DNA from: Tragulus kanchil
Lineage: Eukaryota; Chordata; Mammalia; Artiodactyla; Tragulidae
NCBI GenBank assembly: GCA_022376925.1
Contig: JAIOJX010000032.1
Span: forward strand, 117,777,979 to 117,841,978
DNA length: 64,000 nucleotides
Direction of reading: 5' to 3'
Shown: positions 11,701-22,330 of the stretch, one piece after another
How the letters are laid out: each line of letters opens with the position of its first letter
Position numbering within the stretch: the stretch's first letter is position 1
Notes under the pieces: generated by a model
The model's database searches: none
Seen by the model: the letters and a program-made list of their open reading frames with translations, nothing else
What the model was told of the DNA's origin: nothing
Translations under genes and position numbers: made by a program

Positions 11701-13876
11701 CGCCCTCTACGTTTAACCTGGCTCGAGGATCGTTTTTATGATGAACCGCAGAACTCGGTGGACCTAAAGCACTTGAACCTATTTAAAGAAGGCAATGGCC
11801 GACCAGCCAACCGGAAGGCAGGGAGGCAGGTTGGGGAGGGGTGCTGCAGGAGATGACTGAGAAGCTTAGAAGCAGAAGAGAGAAGGTCCGGGCGTCCACT
11901 GTAGTTTAGTGCTTGCGAGAACGCTGCTAGGAAGGAAGCACCTGGGTTTGCTTTTAAAAACCATTCTGTTTGTTGTTTCACAAACAAGGAGAATCAGACC
12001 GAAAGAGGGGTGAATTCCTTATGGTCAAGAAAAAAGATCAAGATTCAGACCTGCCTATCTGGGAGATAAGACTGGATTGTCTTGTGAGTGAAATTGCGGG
12101 GTTTACTCTGTGGGCGTAACAAACGTCAGGAATTAGATCCACTAGTCTAATCTGCGCATGGTGCATCTCCCTATCCCAGCACCACACCATAGCCCAGAAA
12201 GGGCTTTGGGCATGGTCACATGCTGGTGGGAGTCCAGACCTACTCCTGCCGCAGCAAGTCAGTCCGGTGCAGGGAGAATAGGGGGCGCGACGAGACATTA
12301 AGAAATAAACACACATACAGAGAGAAAGGATGGCAACAGAGGGCTCAAGACCTCTTGGGTCCAGGCCCTGAACACATTCACCAGTCTGCTTTTATTGAGA
12401 ACTTACGCCTCCAGGTGTTTGCAGGGAATGATATTAGTACAGGCTGGGACTCTGGTCACAGCCCTGGTCAATAATTACTCTTGTGACTCTAAGAATGGAA
12501 AGGGCATCCTGTAGCTGGGGGGCAACTAGACCGGCAAGAAGTTAAGGAGTCTGTTCTACGTGCATACGCAGCGTTCTAACGTGTGCTGACCCGGCGTTCC
12601 AAAGTCCACAGCAAATCTCCCACCTGTTGCTGATCAGTATGACCCCAGCTAATAAGCCTATGTGAATCAAATCAACTTGTTTCTGTCTTAGTTCTTTCTA
12701 TTACGTTTCTCATAGTGGTTTTCTCATTTCCAATTTGTGTTTCTCCTGGCTCGGCCAAAGCTGCAAAACCTGCCCTTTTCCCCAAAGTCTCCCGCACCCG
12801 CCCTCTACGTTTAACCTGGCTCGAGGATCGTTTTTATGATGAACCGCAGAACTCGGTGGACCTAAAGCACTTGAACCTATTTAAAGAAGGCAATGGCCGA
12901 CCAGCCAACCGGAAGGCAGGGAGGCAGGTTGGGGAGGGGTGCTGCAGGAGATGACTGAGAAGCTTAGAAGCAGAAGAGAGAAGGTCCGGGCGTCCACTGT
13001 AGTTTAGTGCTTGCGAGAACGCTGCTAGGAAGGAAGCACCTGGGTTTGCTTTTAAAAACCATTCTGTTTGTTGTTTCACAAACAAGGAGAATCAGACCGA
13101 AAGAGGGGTGAATTCCTTATGGTCAAGAAAAAAGATCAAGATTCAGACCTGCCTATCTGGGAGATAAGACTGGATTGTCTTGTGAGTGAAATTGCGGGGT
13201 TTACTCTGTGGGCGTAACAAACGTCAGGAATTAGATCCACTAGTCTAATCTGCGCATGGTGCATCTCCCTATCCCAGCACCACACCATAGCCCAGAAAGG
13301 GCTTTGGGCATGGTCACATGCTGGTGGGAGTCCAGACCTACTCCTGCCGCAGCAAGTCAGTCCGGTGCAGGGAGAATAGGGGGCGCGACGAGACATTAAG
13401 AAATAAACACACATACAGAGAGAAAGGATGGCAACAGAGGGCTCAAGACCTCTTGGGTCCAGGCCCTGAACACATTCACCAGTCTGCTTTTATTGAGAAC
13501 TTACGCCTCCAGGTGTTTGCAGGGAATGATATTAGTACAGGCTGGGACTCTGGTCACAGCCCTGGTCAATAATTACTCTTGTGACTCTAAGAATGGAAAG
13601 GGCATCCTGTAGCTGGGGGGCAACTAGACCGGCAAGAAGTTAAGGAGTCTGTTCTACGTGCATACGCAGCGTTCTAACGTGTGCTGACCCGGCGTTCCAA
13701 AGTCCACAGCAAATCTCCCACCTGTTGCTGATCAGTATGACCCCAGCTAATAAGCCTATGTGAATCAAATCAACTTGTTTCTGTCTTAGTTCTTTCTATT
13801 ACGTTTCTCATAGTTGTTTTTTTCTCATTTCCAATTTGTGTTTCTCCTGGCTCGGCCAAAGCTGCAAAAACCTGCA
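11687..13876 (+). repeat. Direct duplication 5 (11687-12773 / 12785-13876)
   Basis: Offset 1098. Contains about 550 bases of DNA upstream of CDC20 plus most of the ERV LTR. Because host flank is copied along with the LTR, this is not a second LTR of the provirus. Confidence 0.9.
11758..12246. other. Host DNA between CDC20 promoter and ERV
   Basis: No gene or recognised repeat seen. Repeated at about 12856-13344. The join to the ERV LTR is put at about 12247 / 13345 because the LTR there ends in a CA dinucleotide on its own strand. Confidence 0.5.
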
Positions 13877-13894
13877 CCAGCTTGTTTCCCCACA
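13345..13894 (-). repeat. ERV 3' LTR (complete copy)
   Basis: Starts TGTGGGG at 13894 next to a polypurine tract and runs about 550 bases to a CA end near 13345. AATAAA is at 13489-13494 (- strand). The 3' edge is tentative because no matching 5' LTR is present. Partial redundant copies: 12247-12773 (lacks the U3 tip) and 14666-15001 (U3 only). Confidence 0.7.
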
Positions 13895-15765
13895 TATCTC
13901 CCTTTTGTTTTTCTTGTAGGAGGAGATAAACTGAGCGAGCAACTTTTTTCTTCATTAATTCTACAAAGGCTTTTCTCGTGCATCTGAGGACTATACAAAA
14001 GACAAGTATCAAACAGAGAAGCAGGCTACCGTGGCAGTAGTAGCAATGGCTATAATGCATAAGGATCTCTGACACAGGCTTGTAGATAAAATGTCCAATT
14101 TGCGTAAGTGTTGAAGGAAAGATTACCAATATTAGTGCAACTTCCTTAGTAATTTCCACATGCAAAAGGCTTTTGAGCTCAAGGCTATTTTTCATAAATG
14201 AAAGTGATACTTTCCTTCTTGTATGAAGGGTTGAGGTGAAGACAACTCACTACCATGCCACGAAATAGGGTAGGTAGAATGAGTAGTAGTATTAGTATGG
14301 TTACACGTAGAAACATGCCATCTTAATTTCTGGTAGGGATTGCAGGATGAATTTTGATGTGTGCAGTCAGAGACTGCATACCCCTTAGGGGACCAGTCCC
14401 AAACAGTTCCATAGGAACCATTAAGAGGCACTACACCTTCCCTCCTATGACAATTATCCCAGTGAATTTAATCTTGTTTATCTGCCCCCAAATCGCCTAT
14501 TCTCACACAAGGGTTTTTCTGGGATGGTAATATTGTAACCTTCTTTAACTTGTTACTATATGAAATTTAAGCCCAGAACAAATGTAACTGTGCCTTAGTA
14601 TGATTTCTATTTAATGAGTTAGTAATTCTCAGCAGAAGCCCCCTACATACTCATGCACTTTCTAAGCCCTGGTCAATAATTACTCTTGTGACTCTAAGAA
14701 TGGAAAGGGCATCCTGTAGCTGGGGGGCAACTAGACCGGCAAGAAGTTAAGGAGTCTGTTCTACGTGCATACGCAGCGTTCTAACGTGTGCTGACCCGGC
14801 GTTCCAAAGTCCACAGCAAATCTCCCACCTGTTGCTGATCAGTATGACCCCAGCTAATAAGCCTATGTGAATCAAATCAACTTGTTTCTGTCTTAGTTCT
14901 TTCTATTACGTTTCTCATAGTTGTTTTTTTCTCATTTCCAATTTGTGTTTCTCCTGGCTCGGCCAAAGCTGCAAAAACCTGCACCAGCTTGTTTCCCCAC
15001 ATATCTCCCTTTTGTTTTTCTTGTAGGAGGAGATAAACTGAGCGAGCAACTTTTTTCTTCATTAATTCTACAAAGGCTTTTCTCGTGCATCTGAGGACTA
15101 TACAAAAGACAAGTATCAAACAGAGAAGCAGGCTACCGTGGCAGTAGTAGCAATGGCTATAATGCATAAGGATCTCTGACACAGGCTTGTAGATAAAATG
15201 TCCAATTTGCGTAAGTGTTGAAGGAAAGATTACCAATATTAGTGCAACTTCCTTAGTAATTTCCACATGCAAAAGGCTTTTGAGCTCAAGGCTATTTTTC
15301 ATAAATGAAAGTGATACTTTCCTTCTTGTATGAAGGGTTGAGGTGAAGACAACTCACTACCATGCCACGAAATAGGGTAGGTAGAATGAGTAGTAGTATT
15401 AGTATGGTTACACGTAGAAACATGCCATCTTAATTTCTGGTAGGGATTGCAGGATGAATTTTGATGTGTGCAGTCAGAGACTGCATACCCCTTAGGGGAC
15501 CAGTCCCAAACAGTTCCATAGGAACCATTAAGAGGCACTACACCTTCCCTCCTATGACAATTATCCCAGTGAATTTAATCTTGTTTATCTGCCCCCCAAA
15601 ACGCCTATTCTCACACAAGGGTTTTACTGGGATGGTAATATTGTAACCTTCTTTAACTTGTTACTATATGAAATTTAAGCCCAGAACAAATGTAACTGTG
15701 CCTTAGTATGATTTCTATTTAATGAGTTAGTAATTCTCAGCAGAAGCCCCCTACATACTCATGCA
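13559..15765 (+). repeat. Direct duplication 6 (13559-14656 / 14666-15765)
   Basis: Offset 1107. Contains U3 of the LTR, the polypurine tract and the 3' half of the env remnant. Confidence 0.9.
13895..13912 (-). other. Polypurine tract of the ERV
   Basis: On the - strand a run of A and G (AAAAACAAAAGGGAGATA) directly precedes the TGTGGGG start of the LTR, the normal site for plus-strand priming. Copy at about 15002-15019. Confidence 0.7.
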
Positions 15766-16007
15766 ACCCACACTAAGGCAAACAAGGCTAGAGTGAAGTT
15801 GCCAGGAGCGATGGGCTTTTGCTGTTCATCCGATGTTTTCTTTGTTTCCATGCATAGGTGTTTGATCAGGCCCCAAGTCGGGGTCTGAGTGCATCGGGTT
15901 TGAGGCAGGGGTGCTGTGATCTTCCTTGTTGTTAGGCTTAACCCCTGGAAGGACATCACTGGGGGCTCAATGTCCCAGCCTAAGTGACGCCTCTTTGGAA
16001 GGCTCAT
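14877..16007 (-). pseudogene. env remnant of the ERV, large internal deletion
   Basis: Three pieces remain on the - strand: an N-terminal leader-like segment (15759-16007), a surface-unit fragment with several N-x-S/T sites (15299-15538), and the C-terminal membrane and tail end of the transmembrane unit (14877-15302), which runs into the LTR. Together about 1 kb against roughly 2 kb for family members. The middle of env, including the surface/transmembrane junction and fusion region, is absent and frames do not connect. Redundant copies lie at 13770-14431 and 16862-17110. Confidence 0.7.
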
Positions 16008-17675
16008 GGTATGGTTTCACTCCATGGGATGGAATCCACACAGGTTCTTTAAGCCTGGACATGGGGAAACACAGGCATATCCTCTCCCCCAAGTTATCAA
16101 TCTCTCCTGAGCCCAAGGATTACTTAATGAGTCTTGCCACCATATTAAAGGAGTATCCTTAAAGGAAAGTGTTGCTTTAGAGTCTAGTGATCTAAAGTGA
16201 ATTTCAGCTGTTGTGGAAGCATCTTCAGTGGACCTATTTAGAAAATTAAGGGTAAATAAGTCTTTATGTAATCGTGTATGCTGTCTTGTCTCTTTGTCTC
16301 CCCCTTTTTGTTTTTCTAACATTTGTTAGCAAAGAGAGAGATTGACTCTTTCAACAATAGCTTGTCCTTGAGGATTATAAAGAATACCTGTGGAATGCTT
16401 AATATTCCAGGTATTTAGGAACTTTTGCAGAGCTTTACTAACATATGCGGGTCCATTATCAGTCTTTAATTGTTTAGGAAGGCCCATAACTGCAAAACAT
16501 GCATACAAATATTGAACAACATGATAAATTGTTTCTCCAGAGACTGCAGAGGCTCAGATAAAATGAGAACAAATATTGAACAAACATGGGATAATTAACC
16601 TTCTTTAACTTTGTTACCTATATGGAACCATTTAAGAGGCACTACACCTTCCCTCCTATGACAATTATCCCAGTGAATTTAATCTTGTTTATCTGCCCCC
16701 AAATCGCCTATTCTCACACAAGGGTTTTTCTGGGATGGTAATATTGTAACCTTCTTTAACTTGTTACTATATGAAATTTAAGCCCAGAACAAATGTAACT
16801 GTGCCTTAGTATGATTTCTATTTAATGAGTTAGTAATTCTCAGCAGAAGCCCCCTACATACTCATGCAACCCACACTAAGGCAAACAAGGCTAGAGTGAA
16901 GTTGCCAGGAGCGATGGGCTTTTGCTGTTCATCCGATGTTTTCTTTGTTTCCATGCATAGGTGTTTGATCAGGCCCCAAGTCGGGGTCTGAGTGCATCGG
17001 GTTTGAGGCAGGGGTGCTGTGATCTTCCTTGTTGTTAGGCTTAACCCCTGGAAGGACATCACTGGGGGCTCAATGTCCCAGCCTAAGTGACGCCTCTTTG
17101 GAAGGCTCATGGTATGGTTTCACTCCATGGGATGGAATCCACACAGGTTCTTTAAGCCTGGACATGGGGAAACACAGGCATATCCTCTCCCCCAAGTTAT
17201 CAATCTCTCCTGAGCCCAAGGATTACTTAATGAGTCTTGCCACCATATTAAAGGAGTATCCTTAAAGGAAAGTGTTGCTTTAGAGTCTAGTGATCTAAAG
17301 TGAATTTCAGCTGTTGTGGAAGCATCTTCAGTGGACCTATTTAGAAAATTAAGGGTAAATAAGTCTTTATGTAATCGTGTATGCTGTCTTGTCTCTTTGT
17401 CTCCCCCTTTTTGTTTTTCTAACATTTGTTAGAAAAGAGAGAGAGATTGACTCTTTCAACAATAGCTTGTCCTTGAGGATTATAAAGAATACCTGTGGAA
17501 TGCTTAATATTCCAGGTATTTAGGAACTTTTGCAGAGCTTTACTAACATATGCGGGTCCATTATCAGTCTTTAATTGTTTAGGAAGGCCCATAACTGCAA
17601 AACATGCATACAAATATTGAACAACATGATAAATTGTTTCTCCAGAGAGTGCAGAGGCTCAGATAAAATGAGAAC
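15519..17675 (+). repeat. Direct duplication 7 (15519-16575 / 16622-17675)
   Basis: Offset 1103. Contains the env start and integrase 3' end. Filler 16571-16621 is a mosaic of sequence seen at about 16506-16525 and 16748-16775. Confidence 0.9.
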
Positions 17676-17760
17676 ATGTATCTATACTAACATGAACAAA
17701 AGACAGTTTACCAAACGAAGGGACATACATTACGTCCATCTGCCATAGATCATTGGAGGG
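17120..17760 (-). pseudogene. Integrase region of ERV pol
   Basis: The - strand reads a core with a QMDV aspartate (about 17740), a TDNG aspartate and a VER glutamate, i.e. the D,D-35-E triad is recognisable, followed by a C-terminal part with the conserved ITWGRG segment. A TGA interrupts the core near 17660 and frames shift near 17420. Redundant partial copy at 16017-16575. Confidence 0.8.
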
Positions 17761-17814
17761 TTACAGCCAGATTCAGATTAGGTAGGGCTATTAATGATTT
17801 GACAAGGTGAGCAA

Positions 17815-18100
17815 ACAAGAAGATCCCACATGCTGCGGAGCAGCTAAGCCCGTGAGCCACAACTATGGAGCCTGTGCTCTAGAGCCTCGGAGCTGCAATT
17901 GTTGAGTCCATGTGCCACAACTACTGAAGCCCGTGTGCCCTAGAGCCCGAGTTCCACAAGAGAAGTCACTGCAACAAGAAACCTGCTCACCTCAACTAGA
18001 ATAGCTTCCACTCTCTGAAACCAGAGAAGAGCCCATGGCAGCAGTGAAAACCCACAATAGCTAAAAATAAGTAAATAAATAAAAATTTTTAAAAAAGAAA
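17815..18100 (+). mobile_element. CHR-2-type tRNA-derived SINE inside pol
   Basis: Typical cetartiodactyl blocks (GATCCCACATGCTGCGGAGC, repeated CCACAACTACTGAAGCC-like units, CAATAGC tail, A-rich end). It sits antisense to the ERV, between RNase H and integrase. GAGCAAACA before and GAGCAACCA after may be its imperfect target duplication. Confidence 0.75.
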
Positions 18101-18102
18101 GA

Positions 18103-18914
18103 ACAGGAGCAACCAGGTGGTCGGCTTGTTGATTTCCAAGAGTCAAAGGTCCTGGAAGGGAAGAATGAGATCTAATATGTGTAATATAAAAAGAGGTTTT
18201 ATGTTGCCTAACCGTCAATAGTAATTGGGTAAATAACTGAAAAAGAATGTCTGGCAGGGATTGTTTCGATAAAGCAGTGTCTATAAGATTAGTAGTATGT
18301 ACCACATAGGCAGAATCAGATAAAATGTTAATGGCTCGGGGGATGTCTTTTAGGGCACTAATAACTGCATATAGTTTTGCCTGTTGAGCAGACAATCCAG
18401 GGGTGAAAATAAGTTTGGTTCTGTATCCAGTATATCCAGCTTGCCCATTGCTAGAAGCATCAGTAAAAATAATAGGAGCATCAATAATAGGGTCAAGTTT
18501 AGTAATGCGAGGTAAAATCCACTGAGTTCTTTTTATAAATTGTAAAATAAGATTCTTTGGATAGTGATTGCCTATGAAACCCACAAAATCAGCAAAAGCT
18601 ATTTGCCAATCTACTGATGTTTGTAAGCATGATGAAATTTGTTTAGTAGTTAGATTCAGAATAATATGAGATGGATCCACACCAGTAAATTGAACACTCC
18701 TATTTCGTCCTTTAATAACTGATTGAGCCGTCAACTCTAGATATGGAGAAATAGACTCTACCAAAGTATTAGGTAAAAGTAACCATTCCACTAACATCAC
18801 CCTGCATTTAGGAGCCAAGTGGGGGAGTGGACAGAAGGTAGCATCAGCAATTGTAAAACAGACCCAGAGGAAACACGTTGAATTCGAGAAAAAGAAATCT
18901 TTTGTTTCATTCAT
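18103..18914 (-). pseudogene. RNase H domain and connection of ERV pol
   Basis: Long open stretch with RNase H motifs TDASS, SDSAY and QADHL. The expected catalytic glutamate after the first motif is lysine (AKL), so catalysis should be lost. The open frame continues below 18100 only because it reads through the antisense SINE. Confidence 0.82.
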
Positions 18915-18981
18915 TGTAATTCTGCCAGAGCCTCAGGGGTTAATGCTCTAGGGCTATTTAGACAGGAATCTCCTTTGGTAA

Positions 18982-19740
18982 CTAAAAGAGATTAGACAAT
19001 GCATATGTTGGAATACCTAAATAAGGGCACGGCCAATTAGTGTCTCTCAATAATTTCTGTAAATCATTAAGAGTTCGAATTTGATCCCATCTTAACTCTA
19101 CCTTTTGAGGTCGGACTGTGGTCCTATTGACCATGGTCCCCAAATATTGATAAGGTTCTCGAAATTGAAGTTTTTCAGGTACAATTTTAAGTCTGGCTTG
19201 ATATAAACATGTCTGCAAGAGGCAGTATACTTCTTATAAGACCTTAAAATCGGGGATGCACAAAGGATGTCATCCCTATAATGTATAATGTAAGATCGAG
19301 GGAATAGTTAACAAACGGGAGCTAAAGATTTTTTCACAAAATTTTGACAAACAGTGGGGCTTTTAAACATTCTTTGGGGTAGCACTTTCCATTGATAACA
19401 TTTTCTAGGCTCTATATTGTTAAGTGATGGTACAGAGAAAGCAAATTTTTCTTTATCAGCATTATACAGAGGTATAGTATAGAAACAGTCTCTCAAGTCA
19501 ATAACCAGTTTGTGGGACTCATCTTTGGGGATGGCAACCCAGGTTGCAAAGCCCTTCATTCCCCTTTCTAAGATCTGTAAGCAATCACCATTTTCCAAAT
19601 TTCTTTTTAATAGGGAAAATAGGAGAATTCCAAGGACTAAAAGATTCTTCTATATAATTTTTATCTAGTTGTTCTTGAACCAGCAAATGAACAGCTTCTA
19701 AGACATAACATTTAGGGTGGGGGTGCACTCCTAGTGGTCT
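18982..19740 (-). pseudogene. Reverse transcriptase of ERV pol
   Basis: Fragments carry the first catalytic aspartate in LRDCFYTIPL (about 19490-19520) and the YxDD box, here YRDD (about 19268-19279), then the thumb region with YLGTMV (about 19140). Stops and frameshifts separate them, for example near 19230 and 19310. An arginine at the x of YxDD is not a usual residue. Confidence 0.82.
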
Positions 19741-19741
19741 T

Positions 19742-19983
19742 TCATTTAACTATTTTCATCCATCTTTGTTCTTTGGCCTGTGTGGGCCTCCCATTGCAGT
19801 AGCCTCTCTCATCGCAGAGCATCGGCTCTGGGCGCATGCACTCCAGAGCTCCAGCTCCATAGTTGGATACATTGGTCCAGCCGCTCCACGGCACGTGGGA
19901 TCTTCCCAGACCCGGGATCGAACCAGCGCCCCTTGCACTGCAAGGTGGTGTCTTTACCCACTGGACCACCAGGAAAGCCCTAA
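19742..19983 (-). mobile_element. tRNA-derived ruminant SINE inside pro-pol
   Basis: Head GGGCTTTCCTGGTGGTCC at the upper end and A-rich/TTT tail at the lower end, same family as the elements at 35950 and 52738. Same orientation as the ERV; it splits the protease-RT region. Confidence 0.75.
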
Positions 19984-20044
19984 TACATAAGATTTTTACT
20001 CTGGGTACTGTGCTGACCCTCTGGGGGTTTGTATATTTCAGCAT

Positions 20045-20421
20045 TCCTTTGTCCTGAAAGATCTTGCCCTCATGATCTCTGCAATATAAGGTTGTAATTG
20101 AGCAGCCTGCCCATCAGGACCAGAACATGTTAAAATATTTGTACTTTGTTTTAACCCTTGATCTTTTCCCAAACCAACAACCAAAATGTCTGCAGTCTGT
20201 GTTGGCCGATTATGAGGTCAATAAACACTGCTCACAATAGAAATGTCCGCCTCAGTATCAATCAAAAAGTTTTGCCATTTATTATAACAGTTTACACTGG
20301 CTGAGTTTTGAGAATTTTCTCTGTCAAATATACCGTCGCTTGTCCAGTGCTCCCAAATCCTCTTGTTCCTTTTTTTTTCTGCATTGTTGAGGAGTGTCCT
20401 GCCATTCCACAAATAAAACAT
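20045..20421 (-). pseudogene. Protease region of ERV
   Basis: A WQNFLIDTEADISIVSS stretch marks the aspartic protease active site; the family motif is DTGA and here it reads DTEA, with the glycine replaced. Frames are broken downstream. Confidence 0.7.
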
Positions 20422-21690
20422 TTACCAGGGAATTTGTTTCTAACTCTTAAGGTGGCCATTGCCTGTGCCAACATATTTGCTTTAAAGCTTTCGATTCTCA
20501 CTCCCTGGCTAAGTTTTACGTAGTCTGCTAAAGTACCTTTGCTTTTAAGATGCCAAATGGCCTTTTTACAATCTGTTACCATTTTCATAGGCCATTAATT
20601 GTAATATAGTATCAGCTGCCTCCACATCGTTTGTCTGTCTGTGGATGGCCTCTTACAACCATGCAATAAATTCAGTATAAGGTTCTTTGGGCCCTTGAAT
20701 AATTTTCTGGAAAGAGGTAGATATTTGTCCCTGAGATTCTATTTTTTCCCAAGCTCTTAAGCAACAACATCTTACCTGTTCAATGGCCTGATCATTCATT
20801 ATTTGATGCTGTACTCATCCCCGACTGCCTGAGGCAATAAGCTGATCCAAAGAAATCGGAATTTGTTGTACCTGATTATGTGCAGTCAAGGTCTCTGCAT
20901 GGTCACACCACCAAGTTTTAAACTGAAGAAATTCTCCAGGTGCTAAGACAGTACGGCCCTGGCTTGCCCAATCAGATGTAATTAGGGTGACTTCCCTCAG
21001 CTAATCTTATAAAATTCCCCGAATAAAAGGAGAGTTAACACCATAATTTTAAACTGCTTGTTTTAGCTTTTTCAAAACTTTCAATGCTTCATATACTCTG
21101 TCTGGGTTGGTGGGATCAGCCCCAGGGGCCACGCGTTCATGAATAGTGATTGGAAATACCATCTGCACGGCGTCTAAATCTCCTTCCTGTTTAGTCTGCA
21201 AAATTCCTTTCTGTAAAGGAGACAATACTAGTGGCTTAGGCATAGCTCATACTAGGCTTGACCTGTACAGGAAGGGTGCGAGAGGAGGAGGTGGGGGAAA
21301 ATCAATCTCCTCAAAAGCAGGGGTACTAGGCCTATGAGTCCTCTCTGACAAAATATCCTGTCCTTCTGGAAAGGCATAGTCTGGATTAGCAATAGATGCC
21401 TCTTCTTCCTCATCAAAACTATCATAAGAGCTGTCCAAAATCTGCAACAATTCCAATACAGATTTAATAAGAGCCCACGTTGACCAGGTAGATATCAGTA
21501 GATACTGAAAGTATGGAAAGTGAGTATACTGAATGTCATCCATTTGTCCCATCCAGGTCCAGTCTTCATCCTTCTCTGTTCTGCCCTGTGCCCTGTGAGG
21601 CTGGCTCATATTGCTTGCATTAATGGATTCCTTTGGGCTCTGGTTTCTGTTTGTATTCCACCAATGGAAAGACATTAGGGTTAAGTTATA
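20292..21690 (-). pseudogene. gag remnant (capsid, nucleocapsid) of ERV
   Basis: The capsid N-terminal part is near 21049-21243; the capsid C-terminal and nucleocapsid part is near 20292-20588. The nucleocapsid zinc knuckle CFICGMAGHSSTMQ keeps C, C and H but has Q where the last cysteine belongs. A proline-rich acidic linker lies at 21247-21470. The matrix part is missing or unrecognisable, and several frameshifts divide the rest. Confidence 0.7.
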
Positions 21691-21819
21691 ACCCTCACCC
21701 TCAAATTTATATGTTGGATATTTAAGTCCCAGTACTTCAGAGTACGACCTAATTTAGAAATAGGGTCACTCCCGACATAATTAGTTAAGATGAAGTCATT
21801 TGGGTGGGCCTAATCCAAT

Positions 21820-22012
21820 ATGGCTTCCCTGGTGGCTCAGATGGTAAAGAATCTGTCTGCAATGTGGGAGACCTGGGTTCGATCCCTGTGTAGGGAAGAT
21901 CCCCTGGAGAAGGAAATGGCAACCCACTCCAGTATTCTTGCCTGGAGAATTCCAGTCCAGTCCAGGGGGTCGCGAAAAGTCAGATATGACTAAGCAACTA
22001 ACACTTTCAATC
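21820..22012 (+). mobile_element. Bov-tA SINE inserted in the MaLR-type LTR
   Basis: Full set of sense blocks from GGCTTCCCTGGTGGCTCAGA to the GTCGCGAAAAGTCAG end. Flanked by AATCCAATATG and AATCCAGTATG, a target duplication with one change. Confidence 0.9.
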
Positions 22013-22062
22013 TCAATCCAGTATGACTTGTGTCCTTGTAAAATGGAGAAGTTTGGACACAT

Positions 22063-22064
<2 letters not shown>

Positions 22065-22100
<36 letters not shown>
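22065..22100 (+). repeat. (CA)n microsatellite, about 18 units
   Basis: Uninterrupted CA dinucleotides within the LTR. Confidence 0.95.
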
Positions 22101-22104
<4 letters not shown>

Positions 22105-22330
22105 GTGCAAAAGGAGAATACCGTGTGAAAATGAAGACAGAGATGGAGGCAATGCTTCTACAAGCCAAGAAACACCAAAGATTGCCAGGAAAGCCCCAGA
22201 AGCTAGGGGAGAGGAATGGAAGAGGTTCTTACTTGTAGCTTTCAGAGGCAACCAATTCTGCTAAAACCTTGAATTTCTAGCCTCCAAAACTATGAGACAA
22301 TACATGTCTGTTGTTTGTGGTACTTTGTTA

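Larger units (their letters stand above)
9576..11757 (+). repeat. Direct duplication 4 (9576-10655 / 10662-11757)
   Basis: Offset 1086. Contains the CDC20 first exons and promoter. At its end the first copy lacks about 16 bases present at about 11708-11724. Confidence 0.9.
13345..21690 (-). mobile_element. Class II (betaretrovirus-like) endogenous retrovirus, defective
   Basis: Order on the - strand: gag remnant (about 21690-20290), protease (20421-20045), reverse transcriptase (19740-18980), RNase H (18914-18103), integrase (17760-17120), env remnant (16007-14877 region), polypurine tract, 3' LTR (13894-13345). No 5' LTR, leader or gag start is seen; sequence at 21695 onward belongs to an older MaLR-like LTR. 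After removing duplications 6 and 7 the element is about 6.1 kb. Every reading frame is interrupted, two SINEs lie inside pol/pro, and catalytic residues are changed. HML/ERVK-type pol similarity supports class II; the exact ruminant family is not identified. Confidence 0.88.
21695..22330 (+). mobile_element. Old MaLR-type (MLT1-like) LTR
   Basis: Order of blocks GGTTAAGTTATAACCCTCACC, AATTTAGAAATAGGGTCACT, GTGGGCCTAATCCAATATG, TTCTACAAGCCAAGAAACACC, AAGATTGCCAGG, GAGACAATACATGTCTGTTG matches the well-known mammalian LTR. It is interrupted by a Bov-tA SINE and an expanded CA tract. Confidence 0.7.

Noticed and set aside
12247..12773. A second LTR or the 5' LTR of the ERV
   Set aside because: It is copied together with CDC20-upstream host DNA, lies on the wrong side for a 5' LTR, and is the product of duplication 5.
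17940..18914. A 324-codon open frame on the - strand as one protein gene
   Set aside because: The first part is ERV pol (connection and RNase H); the last 55 or so codons are an antisense SINE. It is a chance fusion in a dead provirus.
22065..22100. CA repeat as a regulatory element
   Set aside because: Ordinary microsatellite expansion inside an old LTR; nothing beyond the repeat supports function.
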